From assembly GCA_030248295.1 (NCBI GenBank), contig JASANH010000882.1, forward strand, positions 496,001-560,000: a stretch of 64,000 nt of DNA. The letters run 5' to 3'. The translations under genes were made by a program, and so were the position numbers. Position 1 is the stretch's first letter; each line of letters starts with the position of its first letter. A model generated the notes under the pieces. It was not told the origin of the DNA and did not search any database. It worked only from the letters and a program-made list of their open reading frames with translations. Positions 35,800 through 47,792 of this stretch are shown here, piece after piece. This DNA comes from Mesodorylaimus sp. YZB2_4. Its lineage: Eukaryota > Nematoda > Enoplea > Dorylaimida > Dorylaimidae.

Positions 35800-38163
35800 A
35801 TGAATTGGTACGTTATTACTGCTCTTCTATGCGTTTATGGATTCTTCAAAGAATTCAGACCTGTCGAACCATTTTTGACACCTTATCTTCAATCGCCTTT
35901 AAAAAATTTCTCAGATGAACAACTAAATTCAGAAATCTATCCGTATTGGACTTACAGCTACCTGATTGCATTAATTCCAACTTTTATATTAACCGATTTA
36001 TTACGTTATAAGCCCGTAATATTTTTCGAAGGACTTACCTACGCGGCCACTTGGTTATTACTAATATGGGGTTATTCGGTTGGTCAAATGCAACTGATGC
36101 AAACTTTTTATGGATTTGCTACAGCGACTGAAATTGCTTATTATGCTTATATTTTTGCAGCTGTCGATTCAGCTCATTACAAGAAAGCCACGAGTTATGT
36201 CAAAGCAGCAGTCGAACTAGGCGACTTTTTCGCTTATGGATTGAGTCAGCTTTTGATTCACATCTATCCCGAAGATTATCAATTGTTGAATTATATTTCA
36301 TTAGCAAGTTGTATTTTAATAGTTCCACTTTCTGTTTGCTTGCCTTGGATTACTTATAAAAAGCCACTAAAAAAAGATGACGATATAAAAATTCTAGAAA
36401 CAGCGAACAATTTTGGGTTATTCGAAGTTACTTCTATCCAAATTCCAACTTCATATTTGGATTTCGTGAAAAAATATTTCATCACTTTGTGGTCAAATTT
36501 CAAACGTATATACTCCACAACATTTATGTGGAAGTGGTCATTGTGGTGGGCACTAGCTACTTGCGGATTTTTCCAAATTGGCAATTATATTCAGAACTTG
36601 TGGGAAGTTATGCAAACAGGAGAAGGAGAACAGTTGAATGGAGTGGTGGAGGCTATAAACACTTTTTTATGTAAGATATCGTTTATCAAAGACCGGTTTC
36701 GAAGATTTTTAACTAATTCATTATTTTTTAGCCTGCTTGCTTGTGGTTTGCATGCAATTTGTGACTGTCCGATGGGATATCTGGGGTGAAGCGACACTGG
36801 CCGTCGTGTCGGCAATCGACTGCTTCTTATTGATCGTTATGAGTCAGAGCAATATAATTGGCTTGGTTTATGCCTTTTATATTCTCTTCACATTAATTTA
36901 TCAAATGATGTTTACAATTGGCATGTAAGTAAGCCTTGTGTATTTCTGTTAGCTGTTAGCACGCTGCCATCAGTGACGTGGTAGGGTAGAAGGTGGGTGG
37001 GTGATAGCGCGGCTTACTTACCGTCATCCGGGGCTATTTCGGACCAGCGGGGCAATTTCGGAAAAGAGTTGCAAGTAGCCTTCGTCAGTACCCCGACAGA
37101 GAGTGTCACCGCAGAGCTTGGTCGTTTTACATGCCATTCTGTAGCTGAAACTCTATTTTATCAAAACCGAGCGCTGTGCGCCGCCTTAAAGTCAGATACA
37201 GTAAGAAAACACAATTATTCTCAACCTATAAAAATTTCAGGGAATTTTCTAACTGCAAACTTTTTCTGGCGTTTGGGCTACAGATGAATGTGATAGATGA
37301 AATTGGGTTTTTGACAGTCTCTCCTCCTAAGTTGCTTGGCTTTCTTATCTTTCTGGCCTACCTTCTCCAGAGAGCCCTATGTCAATAATTTGAGAGGCGA
37401 AATTTTTATTTCCTAAGGGTCCCCCCTTTGAAATCAAAAATTTTCACTTTCATAATTAGGTGCTGTAGGTAAAAAAATTTGGCTTTTTTCTTCAAAGTGC
37501 GAGTGCTGAACCTAACTATTACACTTTTTTTAGTATCCCGACATCGATTCACGAGTGCGCTCCGTCTAGCATAGGTCATCCGAAATAGCCCCATCCTAGG
37601 GTAATTTCGGATGCTAGCAGTTTTTGACAAAAAACTTCTTCCAGGTGCACTCAAAAAGATTTTTCACGCAGTATTTCGATTCTTCAACATCTTAGCATTC
37701 CACTGATGCATTGAATTACAGGTTTCATGGATTTTTTGGTTAGATATTCGATAATGATTGTAGCGCAGTAGGGAGAAAACGTCCGAAATAGCCCCGGATG
37801 ACGGTACCTTATGTCAGGAAGCCGAACACAAAACGTTTTGTTTAGGTTCAACATTGCCAAGCGACTGACCACAGAAAGTTATGGTCTTGTATTTGGTTTC
37901 AACACCTTTATTGCATTAGCATTGCAAACCGCCCTCACATTTGCAGTAGCTGATGAATCAGGATTGGCACTCGATATTAGGCCACAGGTAAGCCTTTCAC
38001 GGTTTATAAATCGCGTGGTTGTAGAAAGCACATTTTTCAGTTTGTGGTCTACGGATGCTATTATGGCTGTATCGCAATTCTATTCGCTGTTATGGGTGGC
38101 TACACACTTTGCCGACATTTTCGACGTAATGCCATTAGAACAAACTCAAGTTTGGTCTATTAA
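35800..38163 (+). CDS. SLC19-family vitamin transporter (reduced folate / thiamine carrier), paralogue A
   Basis: A multi-pass plasma-membrane carrier of the SLC19 family, which imports reduced folates or thiamine. Exons 35800-36670, 36732-36924, 37846-37987 and 38041-38163 (phases 1, 2, 0) give 442 residues. Family blocks: [20 protein letters not shown] near the N-terminus, [69 protein letters not shown], then [15 protein letters not shown] and the QFVVYG-type last helix. The ATG at 35800 was chosen over the upstream open frame because it starts at the conserved [10 protein letters not shown] and lies four bases after AAATTTCAG, a possible trans-splice acceptor. Intron 2 (921 bp) carries a TA-flanked MITE. 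Folate versus thiamine specificity cannot be decided from sequence. Confidence 0.93.
37019..37808. mobile_element. TA-flanked inverted-repeat MITE in SLC19-A intron 2
   Basis: The left end TACCGTCATCCGGGGCTATT and the right end, its reverse complement, form arms of about 25 bp with no mismatch. Both are bordered by TA, as in Tc1/mariner-type insertions. Internal stretches (CATCCGAAATAGCCCC, GGTAATTTCGGATG) repeat parts of the ends. No transposase frame is present. Confidence 0.82.
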
Positions 38164-38817
38164 ACAATGGGTTGTGGATCACTGCTTGATCGACTGAATT
38201 ACATTTTTTAGATTTGATAAAGGATAATTGATCAAGTTTTTAGAAATGTATTATGTAATTTGCTGTATGATAAACTACGCTGATGCAGAAGGCACTGAGA
38301 GGGTATTTTTCTGGAAAATTTAATCCTTGCCTTTCTTTGCCATAATCTGTGCCGAAAGCATTTTGTCCCTGGAAGTTCCGTCTGCTCAGATTTCATCCCA
38401 CACATTACCACCCCTTGTTGGCACATCTACGCATGAATAATAACGAGAAGTGAGCCAAAACTCAAAACTCACAATCAGAGTTGAAAGCGATACAACGCTT
38501 TGGCAAGAGTCAAGCCAGGTTGACTTCTGCAATTCCGTTTTTTTCAAAGGCCGAGACTGAAGCTAGCGCTTGTAGCACCCCCTTTCCGGTGTCAATTTAA
38601 AGTGATTTCCACAGCGCTTATTCCAGCCATCTTTCGATTACCGCATATGGTAAAGGTTTCTCTCCATCAACGATTTTTTGTGTTTGTGCCACCAAATAAA
38701 GATTTAGTGGCACCAAATTCTTTTTTTTAAGCCCAAGTGAAAGATGGGAGTGAAAACGCTGTCCAATAATGCGTAGTAGAGGTCGACCATTTCGAACGAA
38801 GTCCAAAACAACCGATC

Positions 38818-38990
38818 ATTCATGTTCATGTTCATGTTTTACCAAATCACCAACCGCTTATGCGCACTCGAGGGTGAAGGGACACATTTTACACGAAATG
38901 ATTTACCGGCCCGCGAGTCGAACACTCGCCCGTAACAGCGCACCTGGCGTGAGAGGCAGACGCCTAACCCACCAGGCCACGAGGCCGGTG
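38818..38990 (-). mobile_element. tRNA-derived SINE (family 1), complete minus-strand copy
   Basis: Reverse complement: GGCCTGGTGGGTTAGGCG (A-box region), GTCTGCCTCTCACGCC, B-box GAGTGTTCGACTCGCGGGCC, CACCCTCGAGTGCGCATAAG, GGTTGGTGATTTGGTAAAAC and the tail (ATGAAC)n. All parts are in the same order as at 62345. Confidence 0.9.
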
Positions 38991-39078
38991 ATCATTGGCA
39001 GTCTGCGCCAGCAGAAGCGTAGTCTTTCAGCTGCCACTCTTTGAAAATACGTACCCTATGTATAGTAAAGCTATCGGA

Positions 39079-39545
39079 TATACAGCTGACCTCGGATGAT
39101 TGCAACAGGTCTTCATTCCCCGATTTCTTCAGCTGATTTTACGTGTATTTCAACTTCGGATAATTGCACCTCAGCTAGTTGCAGCTTCGCTTAATTGCAA
39201 CGATTTGCGTATTTCAAGACGCCTAATTTCAATTTTCACTGTTATTGCATATTTTTGGTAAGACATGGCCGACAAATTCAGACTTCGCTCACTATGGCCC
39301 AGGCAGTTTCTTGTTGGCATTGAAGGCTAAACAGGTTAACCATAATGGCTTATGTATGCTAACGTCAAATAGGTCTCTTTTACTCCCCCCTCAAACGCTA
39401 TCTGTTTTTTTCTGAGAACTGCGCAGCAAATAAAACCTCGCAATTTTAAACTTTAAAAACGTCCTTCTGCACTTTGCTTAATTGCAACTTTGCATAACAT
39501 GACTTTTGGCGTCCAGAGCGGTTGCAATTATCCGAGGTCGACTCG
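39079..39545. mobile_element. pogo/Tigger-like MITE (candidate)
   Basis: The left end carries GACCTCGGATGATTGCAAC and the right end GTTGCAATTATCCGAGGTC. Internal words repeat the motif (CTTCGGATAATTGCACCTC, GCTTCGCTTAATTGCAAC, TTTGCTTAATTGCAAC). The style matches pogo-group elements. The left end is preceded by TA; the right border is imperfect. No transposase frame. Confidence 0.6.
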
Positions 39546-39602
39546 GAAGACACCGTACTGAAACGGAAGACACTTGCATCACTGGCGGTCCTTTGGGGGT
39601 AC

Positions 39603-39690
39603 CCCACTAAAAAAGGTCCATAAAAAGGAACAAGGCCTAGGGCTTAGGAATAGAGAACACAAAGCTGCCACCAAAATTTTGGACTATTTT
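39603..39690 (+). repeat. Isolated terminus of the CCCACTAAAAAAGGTCC element
   Basis: It repeats the start of the left arm at 40419 (CCCACTAAAAAAGGTCCAT, then GCTTAGGAATAGAGAACACA and GCTGCCACCAAAA) with differences. It may be the outer end of a larger element reaching 41073. Confidence 0.7.
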
Positions 39691-40418
39691 ATTGCGGTTT
39701 TGTGTTTTTGGTCAGTATAGCAAATATTTTGGGCAGGGATGGGTGCTTGTTAAGCTGGTGAGGATGAAATATGTTCAGGACTATAGAATTATTTTGAGAA
39801 ATATCTGGAAGCTTAGGAACAGTTTAGTGCAGAGTTTTGTGATTGGGCAATGTGACGAGATTAGGTTTTTTTGTTAAAAGCATGAGTTGCTAAATGACTT
39901 TTACAAGCGAAAATAAAGTTGTTGGCGTTGCTAGGTTTTTTTTAGGTTTAGAAACTAAGGCAGGTTGTCGCGGCAAGTCAAGTACATGGCGTCATAGGAG
40001 GCAACAGGCCTGTTCGAGGGTATAGTCGGTTGTGTGTAGCCCTAGTTGTCAGTGAAATAGAAACTGTTCAGGATTTAATATGTTAGTTTGGCGAATTTTT
40101 CAAAGTCAAGAAATAATTTAGAGCAGTTTTGCGTTGTTAGGCAATATGAGGGAATTTTGGAGCTCGTTGCGGTTAATTAGGTGCTGGTCGAAGTTGCAGT
40201 TATATTGCGCAATTAGAGGAAATAGTTGGATTTATAGGGCTTTGCTAGATGCTTGCAGAGCAAGTTTTGCGGTGGAGTAGACTAAAATTTGAATTTTTTA
40301 AAATTGGTTCGGGTAATATTCGGAAGTTGACTCTTCTCGATTTATACTACCTGTACGTGATCTTTCACCGCATTTCCCCACGTTTTGACTTTCACATTTA
40401 TCTGCAATACTACAGAAA
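39691..40418 (+). other. G/T-rich stretch, no gene seen
   Basis: The plus strand is poor in cytosine and lacks frames longer than about 71 codons. Words such as GAGTTTTGTGATTGGGCAAT recall the reverse complement of repeat X near 44150-44250, so it may be a reverse-oriented relative. Confidence 0.35.
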
Positions 40419-41073
40419 CCCACTAAAAAAGGTCCATGAAATGGACCAACCCCTAGGTGCTTAGGAATAGAGAACACAAACCTGCCACCAAAAAACCGTG
40501 CGAAAAAATGTCCCCTCTCCACGCGCTTCTCTATTCCTAAGCCCTGATATATACGCTTGCGTTAGGTATAGCGTGGAGAATACATTGCAAGCCGAGTCAT
40601 AATGCATAGAAGCATTTGCTGCATTGCTTGCATGGTTGGAGGCATAAGATTTTGCTGTTATGGGTTCGGTGCAGTGATTCGTTTAGTCTTTCAAGTAAAC
40701 TATGCATTTTGTAAATGGACAGTGCGTTATGTCACTATAACTGTAGGCATGTTACGACTGCAAGCTGTAGGTAAATTAATAGAATGCCAAGTGTGCGGAT
40801 ATAATGGCTGTGTCGGTTACTCATTGTGTCAAAGAGCAAGCTTCCTGTGCAATGTTTATTTCACGTTATACATAGAACGTGAGTGTAGTGACCGCATGCC
40901 ACGAAGCTTCAGCGTTCCTGCAGCAACGCACAACGGTATCATTTGTCAGGGCTTAGGAATAGAGAAGAGCGTGGGGAGGGGAAATTTTTTCGCACGGTTT
41001 TTTGGTGGCAGGTTTGTGTTCTCTATTCCTAAGCACCTAGGGGTTGGTCCATTTCATGGACCTTTTTAGTGGG
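40419..41073. mobile_element. Transposon with 128-bp terminal inverted repeats
   Basis: The left arm 40419-40547 and right arm 40946-41073 are near-perfect reverse complements, starting CCCACTAAAAAAGGTCCATG. Each arm contains two inverted GCTTAGGAATAGAG motifs. The 398-bp interior lies in an open frame (40602-41069) with no recognised domain. It is probably non-autonomous. Ends at 41073 are followed by repeat-X sequence. Confidence 0.88.
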
Positions 41074-41149
41074 GGTCTCGCTTACTGGCAGGTTGCCAGT
41101 AAAAGTATATGGCATGATTGGCGTTGTGGATGATTTGTCGACCGAATTA

Positions 41150-42025
41150 GCGACAATAGGTAAGTGAACAAATAAATTTCACTGCTAAGAATCACGACGA
41201 CATCAAGTCTCGGCTTCTGGTCGAAAATATGTCCGAGTTGTGCCGATCAGATGATGGGAGTGCATGCGATTTCAGGCAAGGGAACTATAGAATTCGAAGA
41301 GTTCATATAAGTCTTCATGTACGATTTGGCAGATACCGATGGAGATGACGACCGGCAGAGTGGCGAGGAAGACTTCCAGGATTGCCCCATACCACAAAAC
41401 TGCCATGAATTACTTCCCACATTTCTTCACACACTTCATCCATAAAATATCTATGTCATTACCAAATACTGTAGTTCCAGAAAACACTGGTGATAACACC
41501 CCCTCGCTGCCACCCGCCGCCACCCCATCAGCACGTGACCATGCATACCCCATTGCTATACCCAGATGCCCACCGACCGTGCCAAAAATCCCCCACTGTA
41601 CTTTCCACAGCCCACACACGCAAAACATACGCCCCCCTCACCTCGTCTATGGCGCTAATCTCTATTCCCTAAGCTAACCCGCGCTTACGATGAATTGCAC
41701 AACGTCACCGCAACCCGCCCGCCTATAAACAAACATGCGACCCTAACGAAATCACAGCACACCAAATAGCCAAATCGCTATTTCGCGTACCACCATCGAC
41801 AAAATTTTCTTTTCCTCCTGATTTCAAAAAAATTACCCTTATTTTCTACTGTACAGCGAAAACTTCTCTACAAACTTCATATCTAAACCAACTATGTCAG
41901 CACCACAGCACTGCAGTGCCCAACCTATTCCTACATTTCACACCCATCGACAAACCTGCATACTTTCCTTTACCTCGATAATTTGTTCAACAACCAACTT
42001 CTTGCCTACCTATGCCCACGAACAC
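41150..42025 (+). repeat. Repeat family X, left part of the 41-45 kb copy
   Basis: It contains the family words AATCACGACGACATCAAG, CACTTCATCCATAAAAT, CACCCGCCGCCACC, CACGTGACCATGCATACCCC and ACTGTACTTTCCACAGCCCA, also found at 44310-44800, 47245-47385 and 58785-59171. The plus strand is C/A-rich. It includes an early CTCTATTCCCTAAGCTAACC at 41661, so two X units are partly joined here. It is interrupted by the LINE at 42026. Confidence 0.75.
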
Positions 42026-43947
42026 TTGTATTGTATTGTATGACTTCGACTGCGAAGCACAGATCGTGCACTGATAAAGCAGAAGGACACAAAAACGAAA
42101 GAAAATAAACAGCTCATGTCGAGTAAAACTAATCATAACGGGGTCAAGGAATGTTTGTCAGAACGTTTGTCTTAAAACTTGTCACATAATAAGTCCAGGC
42201 GACTTCGTTTGGTATTGAGTTCCATAGAACAATCGATGAGTATTCAAATGCCTGTTTAAACGATTCAGTTCGAGGTCGAGAATTGTTGAGATGGTGTGGC
42301 GGCAATCCAATGCGGTGACTGCGGCGTAGTCCGGATTGGTCGGTGTGAGCAAAACGGGCATTTGGATAAGCATGGTAACCGTGATAGAACTTGTAAAATT
42401 GAACGAGTTTCAGTTGTTGACGGCGACGCTCGAGACTTGACCAATTCAAATCTTGAAGAATGCGGGAGTAATCGGAATGCCAGTCGTTCTTTATACATTG
42501 GGCTGCAAACTTTTGAGAGCGTTCAAGGTCTTTGATTGATTGTGATTGAATAGGATCCCACGCAGAGCAGCCGTATTCCAATTTTGGAAGTACGCAGGAT
42601 GTGTAAACTGTTTGTAAAACATGGGTGGCGAATTTCCCAAATTTCTTCCTAAACGCACCAACCATACGCCGAGCCGCAGCCGCAATCAGATGACAATGAT
42701 CTTTAAATGAGAGATCGAAAGTAAAATGCACCCCGAGGTATTTGACCACGTCGGTGAACAAGATCGGAACTCCTTTGAGAACGATTTGATGATAGTCATG
42801 CCTCTTATGATCAAGATGGAAGACGCACGCTTGTGTCTTTTGCGCGTTGAACTCGAGACCACTTTCACTTATGAGCTGATCTATGAAATCGATTGCAGGC
42901 TGAAGAGTTTCTGATATGGTTTCAGCCACTTTGGACGGTGCTAATAAAACGAGATCATCGGCGTATGCTTGTAGAAGTATGTCTGGTTTGAAATTTTCGG
43001 CAGACCATGCCTCGAACTTTTCCAAAATAGGATTCATGAATGCAATAAATAAAGTTGGGGCCAAAACGGACCCTTGAGGTACACCGGATGGAACTGGAAT
43101 CGTCCTTGAAACAGCTGAGTCCACGGCTACCATTTGTGAGCGACCACGTAAATAGGACGATATCCAACGTACTAACTTTGGACAGAGTGAATGATGGTTT
43201 AATAAGACGCTGAGCAATCGGTTGTGATGAACACGGTCAAATGCTTTTCGAAGATCAAATAGCACAGCCCCCACTGCACGATAAGCTGGCCGAGGAGAGT
43301 TCAGCCAATCATGAATCGACTGTGACATTCGAATAAGTGCAGTAGATGTCGAATGACGAGGACGGAAGCCATGTTGATTTCTTGATAGTTTCAGACGAGG
43401 AAGTAATAATCGATTCACATGCTTCTCACAGATTTTGGAGATAAGAGGGAGCAAAGAGATCGGGCGGTAATTGGAAGCTACATCACGGCTCCCCGGTTTT
43501 GGGATGGGGACCACTTTAGCTAGTTTCCATGCCTCAGGGAAACTTTCTTCTTGCAGTGATCTATTGATAATGATGGTCACTGGGAGTACAATAGAACAAG
43601 AAATACGTTTAAGAACGGCGGCAGTAAGACCGTCCAGCCCTGGCGCGCTTCGAGATTTGAGTCCATTGATCATCTTTTTGACGAAGGCTTCATCAGTATA
43701 AAAATGACTGAAATCAAGATCATCCATGACAGGGAGCTCACATGAAATGTCGGGCTTATCGTTGAAGTTCATACAAAAAACAGATTGCAAAAGCTCAGCC
43801 TTTTCCACAGAAGAATGATAGAACCGATCGAAGTTGTCCTTCAGGGCGGGAATTGTTTGATCGTCCGGATCGAATTTTCGGAAAGCCCGCCAAAAGTCTG
43901 CTGGTGACTGGGCTGATTCGAAGATTTTGGTGACGTAGTAGTTCCCA
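42026..43947 (-). mobile_element. 5'-truncated LINE (CR1/Jockey-like) with 35-bp target duplication
   Basis: The element is bounded by two copies of a 35-bp host sequence (41991-42025 and 43948-43982, one mismatch) starting CAACCAACTT and ending GCCCACGAACAC. On the minus strand it begins inside the pol ORF and ends in a tail of (AATAC)n. The endonuclease part is missing, as expected from incomplete reverse transcription. Confidence 0.93.
42144..43947 (-). CDS. LINE reverse transcriptase (N-terminally truncated, uninterrupted)
   Basis: The frame is open for about 600 codons. Motifs of non-LTR reverse transcriptases run in order: GLDGLTAAVLKR, NYRPISLLPLISKICEK, FRPRHSTSTALIR, LFDLRKAFDRVHHN, GVPQGSVLAPTLFIAF, the catalytic YADDLVLLA and YLGVHFTFDLSFKDH. 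The C-terminus (VLWNSIPNEV) is shared with the fragments at 24243 and 63391. The first residues of the reading frame come from the duplicated host target, not from the element. No frameshift or stop is present, so the copy is recent, but it cannot be autonomous without its endonuclease. Confidence 0.93.
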
Positions 43948-43982
43948 CAACCAACTTGTTGCCTACCTATGCCCACGAACAC

Positions 43983-44800
43983 GACTATTGCCCCCTATTA
44001 CGCAATACACATGACTCATACTTCTACTAAAACTCGTACTAATTGCTATGCCTCAAAAAAACCCTAACCAGCAACGCCCTCATTTTCTTTTTCGCTTGAA
44101 ACAGTCACACAACCACCTAGATTTTCCACAACAAAACTCAAAACTTTCGGCATATCCTGACCCATACTGCAACTATTTTCTCCAATAAAAAATTTCCTTC
44201 ACTCCGAAGAATTGCCCAAACCATCACACACACACACACTTCTCCAAACATTTCTAAAAACTTACCCCTATATCGAAAATTGTGAAATAACTAACCAACC
44301 AAACGTTATAGCTTAGTAAACAGATCTTGCCACAAACAATCACGGCGACATCAAACCGCGAGCATCCTTCCAAACGTTCACCCGACGTAAAATGAATTGC
44401 ACAACGCACCGCAACGCGGCTGCCTATAACCAACACGCACGGCTACCTACATCGCGTCTCGCCACGAACCCCCTTCCTCTCACTTTTTTACCTCATCCCA
44501 CCTAGAAAAACCTCCAAATTACTATTATCTTGTCCAGCGCAAAATTCTCCACACACTTCATCCATAAAATACCTATGTCATCACTAAAACTTCCGAGAAA
44601 ACACTGATCATAACATCACCTCGCTGCCACCCGCCGCCACGCCTTCAACACGTGACCATGCATACCCCCGTGCTATACCACATGCGCGCGGGCGGTGCGA
44701 AAATGTCTGGTCTGTACTTTCCACAGGCCACACACACAAAACATACGCACCCCACCCCTCTTCCATACTTTTGTATTCCTAAGGTAAGCGCTACCGCGCT
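43983..44800 (+). repeat. Repeat family X, continuation after the LINE
   Basis: It carries the fullest copy of X: CATCAAACCGCGAGCATCC, AAATGAATTGCACAACGCA, CTACCTACATCGCGTCTCGC, TCTTGTCCAGCGCAAAATTC, CACGTGACCATGCATACCCC and the end GTATTCCTAAGGTAAGCG. Same orientation as the copy at 58785-59171. No protein frame is recognised. Confidence 0.75.
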
Positions 44801-47244
44801 TACGACCAAAAGGGACTGCTAAGAACCCAGCGCCTAATAATCGACGCCATCAAGATTTTCAAATTTAAACAGATCAGCCAAAACAGATGTGCATACCGGC
44901 TAGAGCTAAGAATCCAGGCTGCCATTATATCCGACGATGCTTGCACTGCCCACAATTGGGTTTTCTTCCATTAATAACTTGCCCCTGCCATCAACACATA
45001 CTACACGCCATTTACACAGCCCATCTTCCTATATAATGTACATGACGCACTATATTTTTAGGGTTCAATGATCGCACACGAACGTTTACAAGTCGTCGTG
45101 AGATTTCGCAACGCAATCGGCCTCAAGGGCCTGCCCCCGCACCGAAAATCGTACCAAGCGAGAGTCATATTCTCGCTCGATGGGCAAGCAATAATATCCG
45201 CGTACCCTTTTTTAATTATATCGGTCGTGCATTAAGAGCAGCAACCACCATAATCAAGGTAGGTAATCTTCGATCAAGGTCTACTAAGTTTGTCTTGTGT
45301 CAAAATTTGCTCCTGCCTTATTTCCTTAAAGATGATGTAGCAAATATGAATTACTTAAGATGCATAATGCACTCAATCGAGAAGAATTTGGCCAACTCAC
45401 TTAGTAACGCAAAAGTGCTCCGAGTGAAACGACGGCATTCTAACAAGCTGACGGACTCGACTATCGAGCACAGCTGGAGGTCACAGCCCGTCCGTCATTG
45501 TCCGAAGAAATCCACTCCAGAACGCCTTTGCGTAAAGTTGCTCCTAGTGACTGCTGTGTGTGCCGGTCCCCCCAACAGCCTTATTTAAGAGGAACTCAAT
45601 TACATGTATTGGTGGTGATCAGTGATCACGATCACTTATCAATGAGCGAGCAATGATCATCATCTGATGATCAGGGAAGGATCATCATCATTTATTGACT
45701 ATAGACTAATTGACCACTGACTAATTGATAAACTATATTATGAAACCCGCAATTGGTGAGTGATGATGATCAGTCGGAGCACCCCCTGGGGCTTGCTGAG
45801 ATAAAATGAGGCAGATTCTAGCATGTTTTATCCCTGCCTGCCTTTAAAAGAATGGATCCCAAGCATTCAGACTTTGCCCATGACATGCAGAGACTGCATG
45901 GATGTCTGCTTTCATTTCTATGTTTCCGTGTCCTGTTGTGGTCAAGTTCCTGCCATGCATGGGCTAGGTACCGATTGCTGAGGATGGTGATATGCAGTTT
46001 TAAATTATCCCGCTAGACTCTTAAATTTAATTCTCTGATGAGGAAAGCTTTTTCAAAAATGTAATAACGGCCCTTTTTAACCAAGATATTTGTGGTTTTT
46101 CTTAATCCATCATCTTAGGGCTAGAGTAAAACTTCGTGAGACTTCAGGGGTAGGAAGTGTTTTTCATGCGTGAATTTAAAGTCAGCCGACCAAGCACACA
46201 GCTGGTTGATTCCCGCATGTCCGTCCATGTTACTCAAATATGAGCATGAGAGTAGGTGGGATACACCCTCGGCTTGGTTCGCTATAATGCTGTCAGGGTC
46301 CCCCTTACCCTTCGGGTCTGATAAAACAACGCCCCTACCCCTAAAATGATGAATTAAAAAAGACGAGATAATTATCGTTATCAGATGTAATTTTTGGAAT
46401 GTTGATTGCAGGGCTCCCAAGGGAGCCTGAAACTTTTGGAACCCTGAAAAAACCTGAGTTTCAGTCCCTAGCCTGATAAAAGCCTGACCTTCTGGAATTC
46501 TTGCCCAAAAAGCTCAAAAAGCTTAAATTTCACAAGAGGTTACGATCAACCAGTGTGATATTCCATGTCGCCCGACAGTTTATTGGCGCTGCAGATTGTT
46601 ACAACTTGCAGGAAGAAATCAAATGAAATCTAATTCACGTAATGCTAATTTCCCTGAAACTGCGTGTGAACATAGTGACTGGAACAGTCAAAACTGTTTT
46701 CCTTTTACCCGCCAAAATTATTCAACTTTGCTTTTACTAGGGGGCTTAAAATAGCCTTATTTCCAGATTTTTAAACTTTGTTAGACCGTGAATTTGTAAA
46801 AAAAGGACAACATTAAAAATTGGTGGTACCCCCTCGTTAGCATCTGTACCTTGCCTGTAGTGGATATAGGGGATGTGTGGCGTGTGTAGTAGGTGTGTTT
46901 GACCTGTGACAAGGCAATATATCTGGCCGCCATACAGCGTATCAGTTGCCTTCGTTGGCCGCTCGATACGCTCCTCCAGGCGAGGCTGAAACCCGTCGGG
47001 TTGATGTCTCTGGCACCTACGACTCATCGTAAGTGGCCCGCCCAGGGGGTTGTGAAGCCCGCGGTATCTTCTTCCAATGTAGGGCTTTCCCACCTAATAC
47101 ACGTGCTAGGTGGACGGAAACGGGTTCTCCTCGTCCCATCCCAGGGCGTGTATCATGTTGTACCTGTTTGCTTTTGACTGATCTGTTATCTTTGATTTCA
47201 TATGCGCTGTCGTGTTGTACAGTTCGAAGCGAAATCGTCAAACT
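44801..47244. other. No gene seen
   Basis: Frames reach 115 codons but lack domain character and overlap each other. A GATCATC-rich patch lies at 45613-45775. A fragment resembling the TGTAACC-family MITE centre (CGGGTTGATGTCTC) lies at about 46985-47020. Confidence 0.35.
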
Positions 47245-47385
47245 AATATTATCAACCCAGCAACCCACATGCGCACCGACCGTGCCAAAAATCCCACCCT
47301 GTACTTTCCACAGCCCACACACGCAAAATATACGCACCCAACCTCTCGTCTACACTTTTTCTACTCTATTCCTAAAGTAAGCGTA
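47245..47385 (+). repeat. Repeat family X, short 3' copy
   Basis: CACATGCGCACCGACCGTGCC, CTGTACTTTCCACAGCCCA, CACACACGCAAAATATACGC and the terminal TCTATTCCTAAAGTAAGCG match the ends of the other X copies. Confidence 0.8.
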
Positions 47386-47792
47386 CGAACATCGAGCTTT
47401 GCATGCGTGAATCACACCGTCCGCGTGAACGGGATGAGCTTTGCGCAATTTCTGACTTGCCTGTGTAAGCTGCAGCAGGGTCGTCGGAAAGGCCGATCAG
47501 TCGTCAGATTGAGTGGTACTCTGCGGAGCGGAGTTGTTGATGCGGTTTTCGAACTGCGAGCACGATAAATTCATCCAGACGCGGACTTCCGGTCTGGTCT
47601 GCTGAAAATTGGAATTTCCAAGAAACTTGTTTCGGTCAACTTTTCAAACAGATATCGAGTATGGTTTTTACCTCTCTCAGCTATGACTCACGGCATATTT
47701 TTCCGATGTTTTCCTCTTTATTCCTTTTTAGATCTCTGTCAACAAGACACGCAGCGATCATTCGCGTTATCGCCTGAGTTTCTCGATCAAGC

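Noticed and set aside
44226..44240. A CA microsatellite as a distinct feature
   Set aside because: Only about seven CA units inside repeat X; not informative alone.
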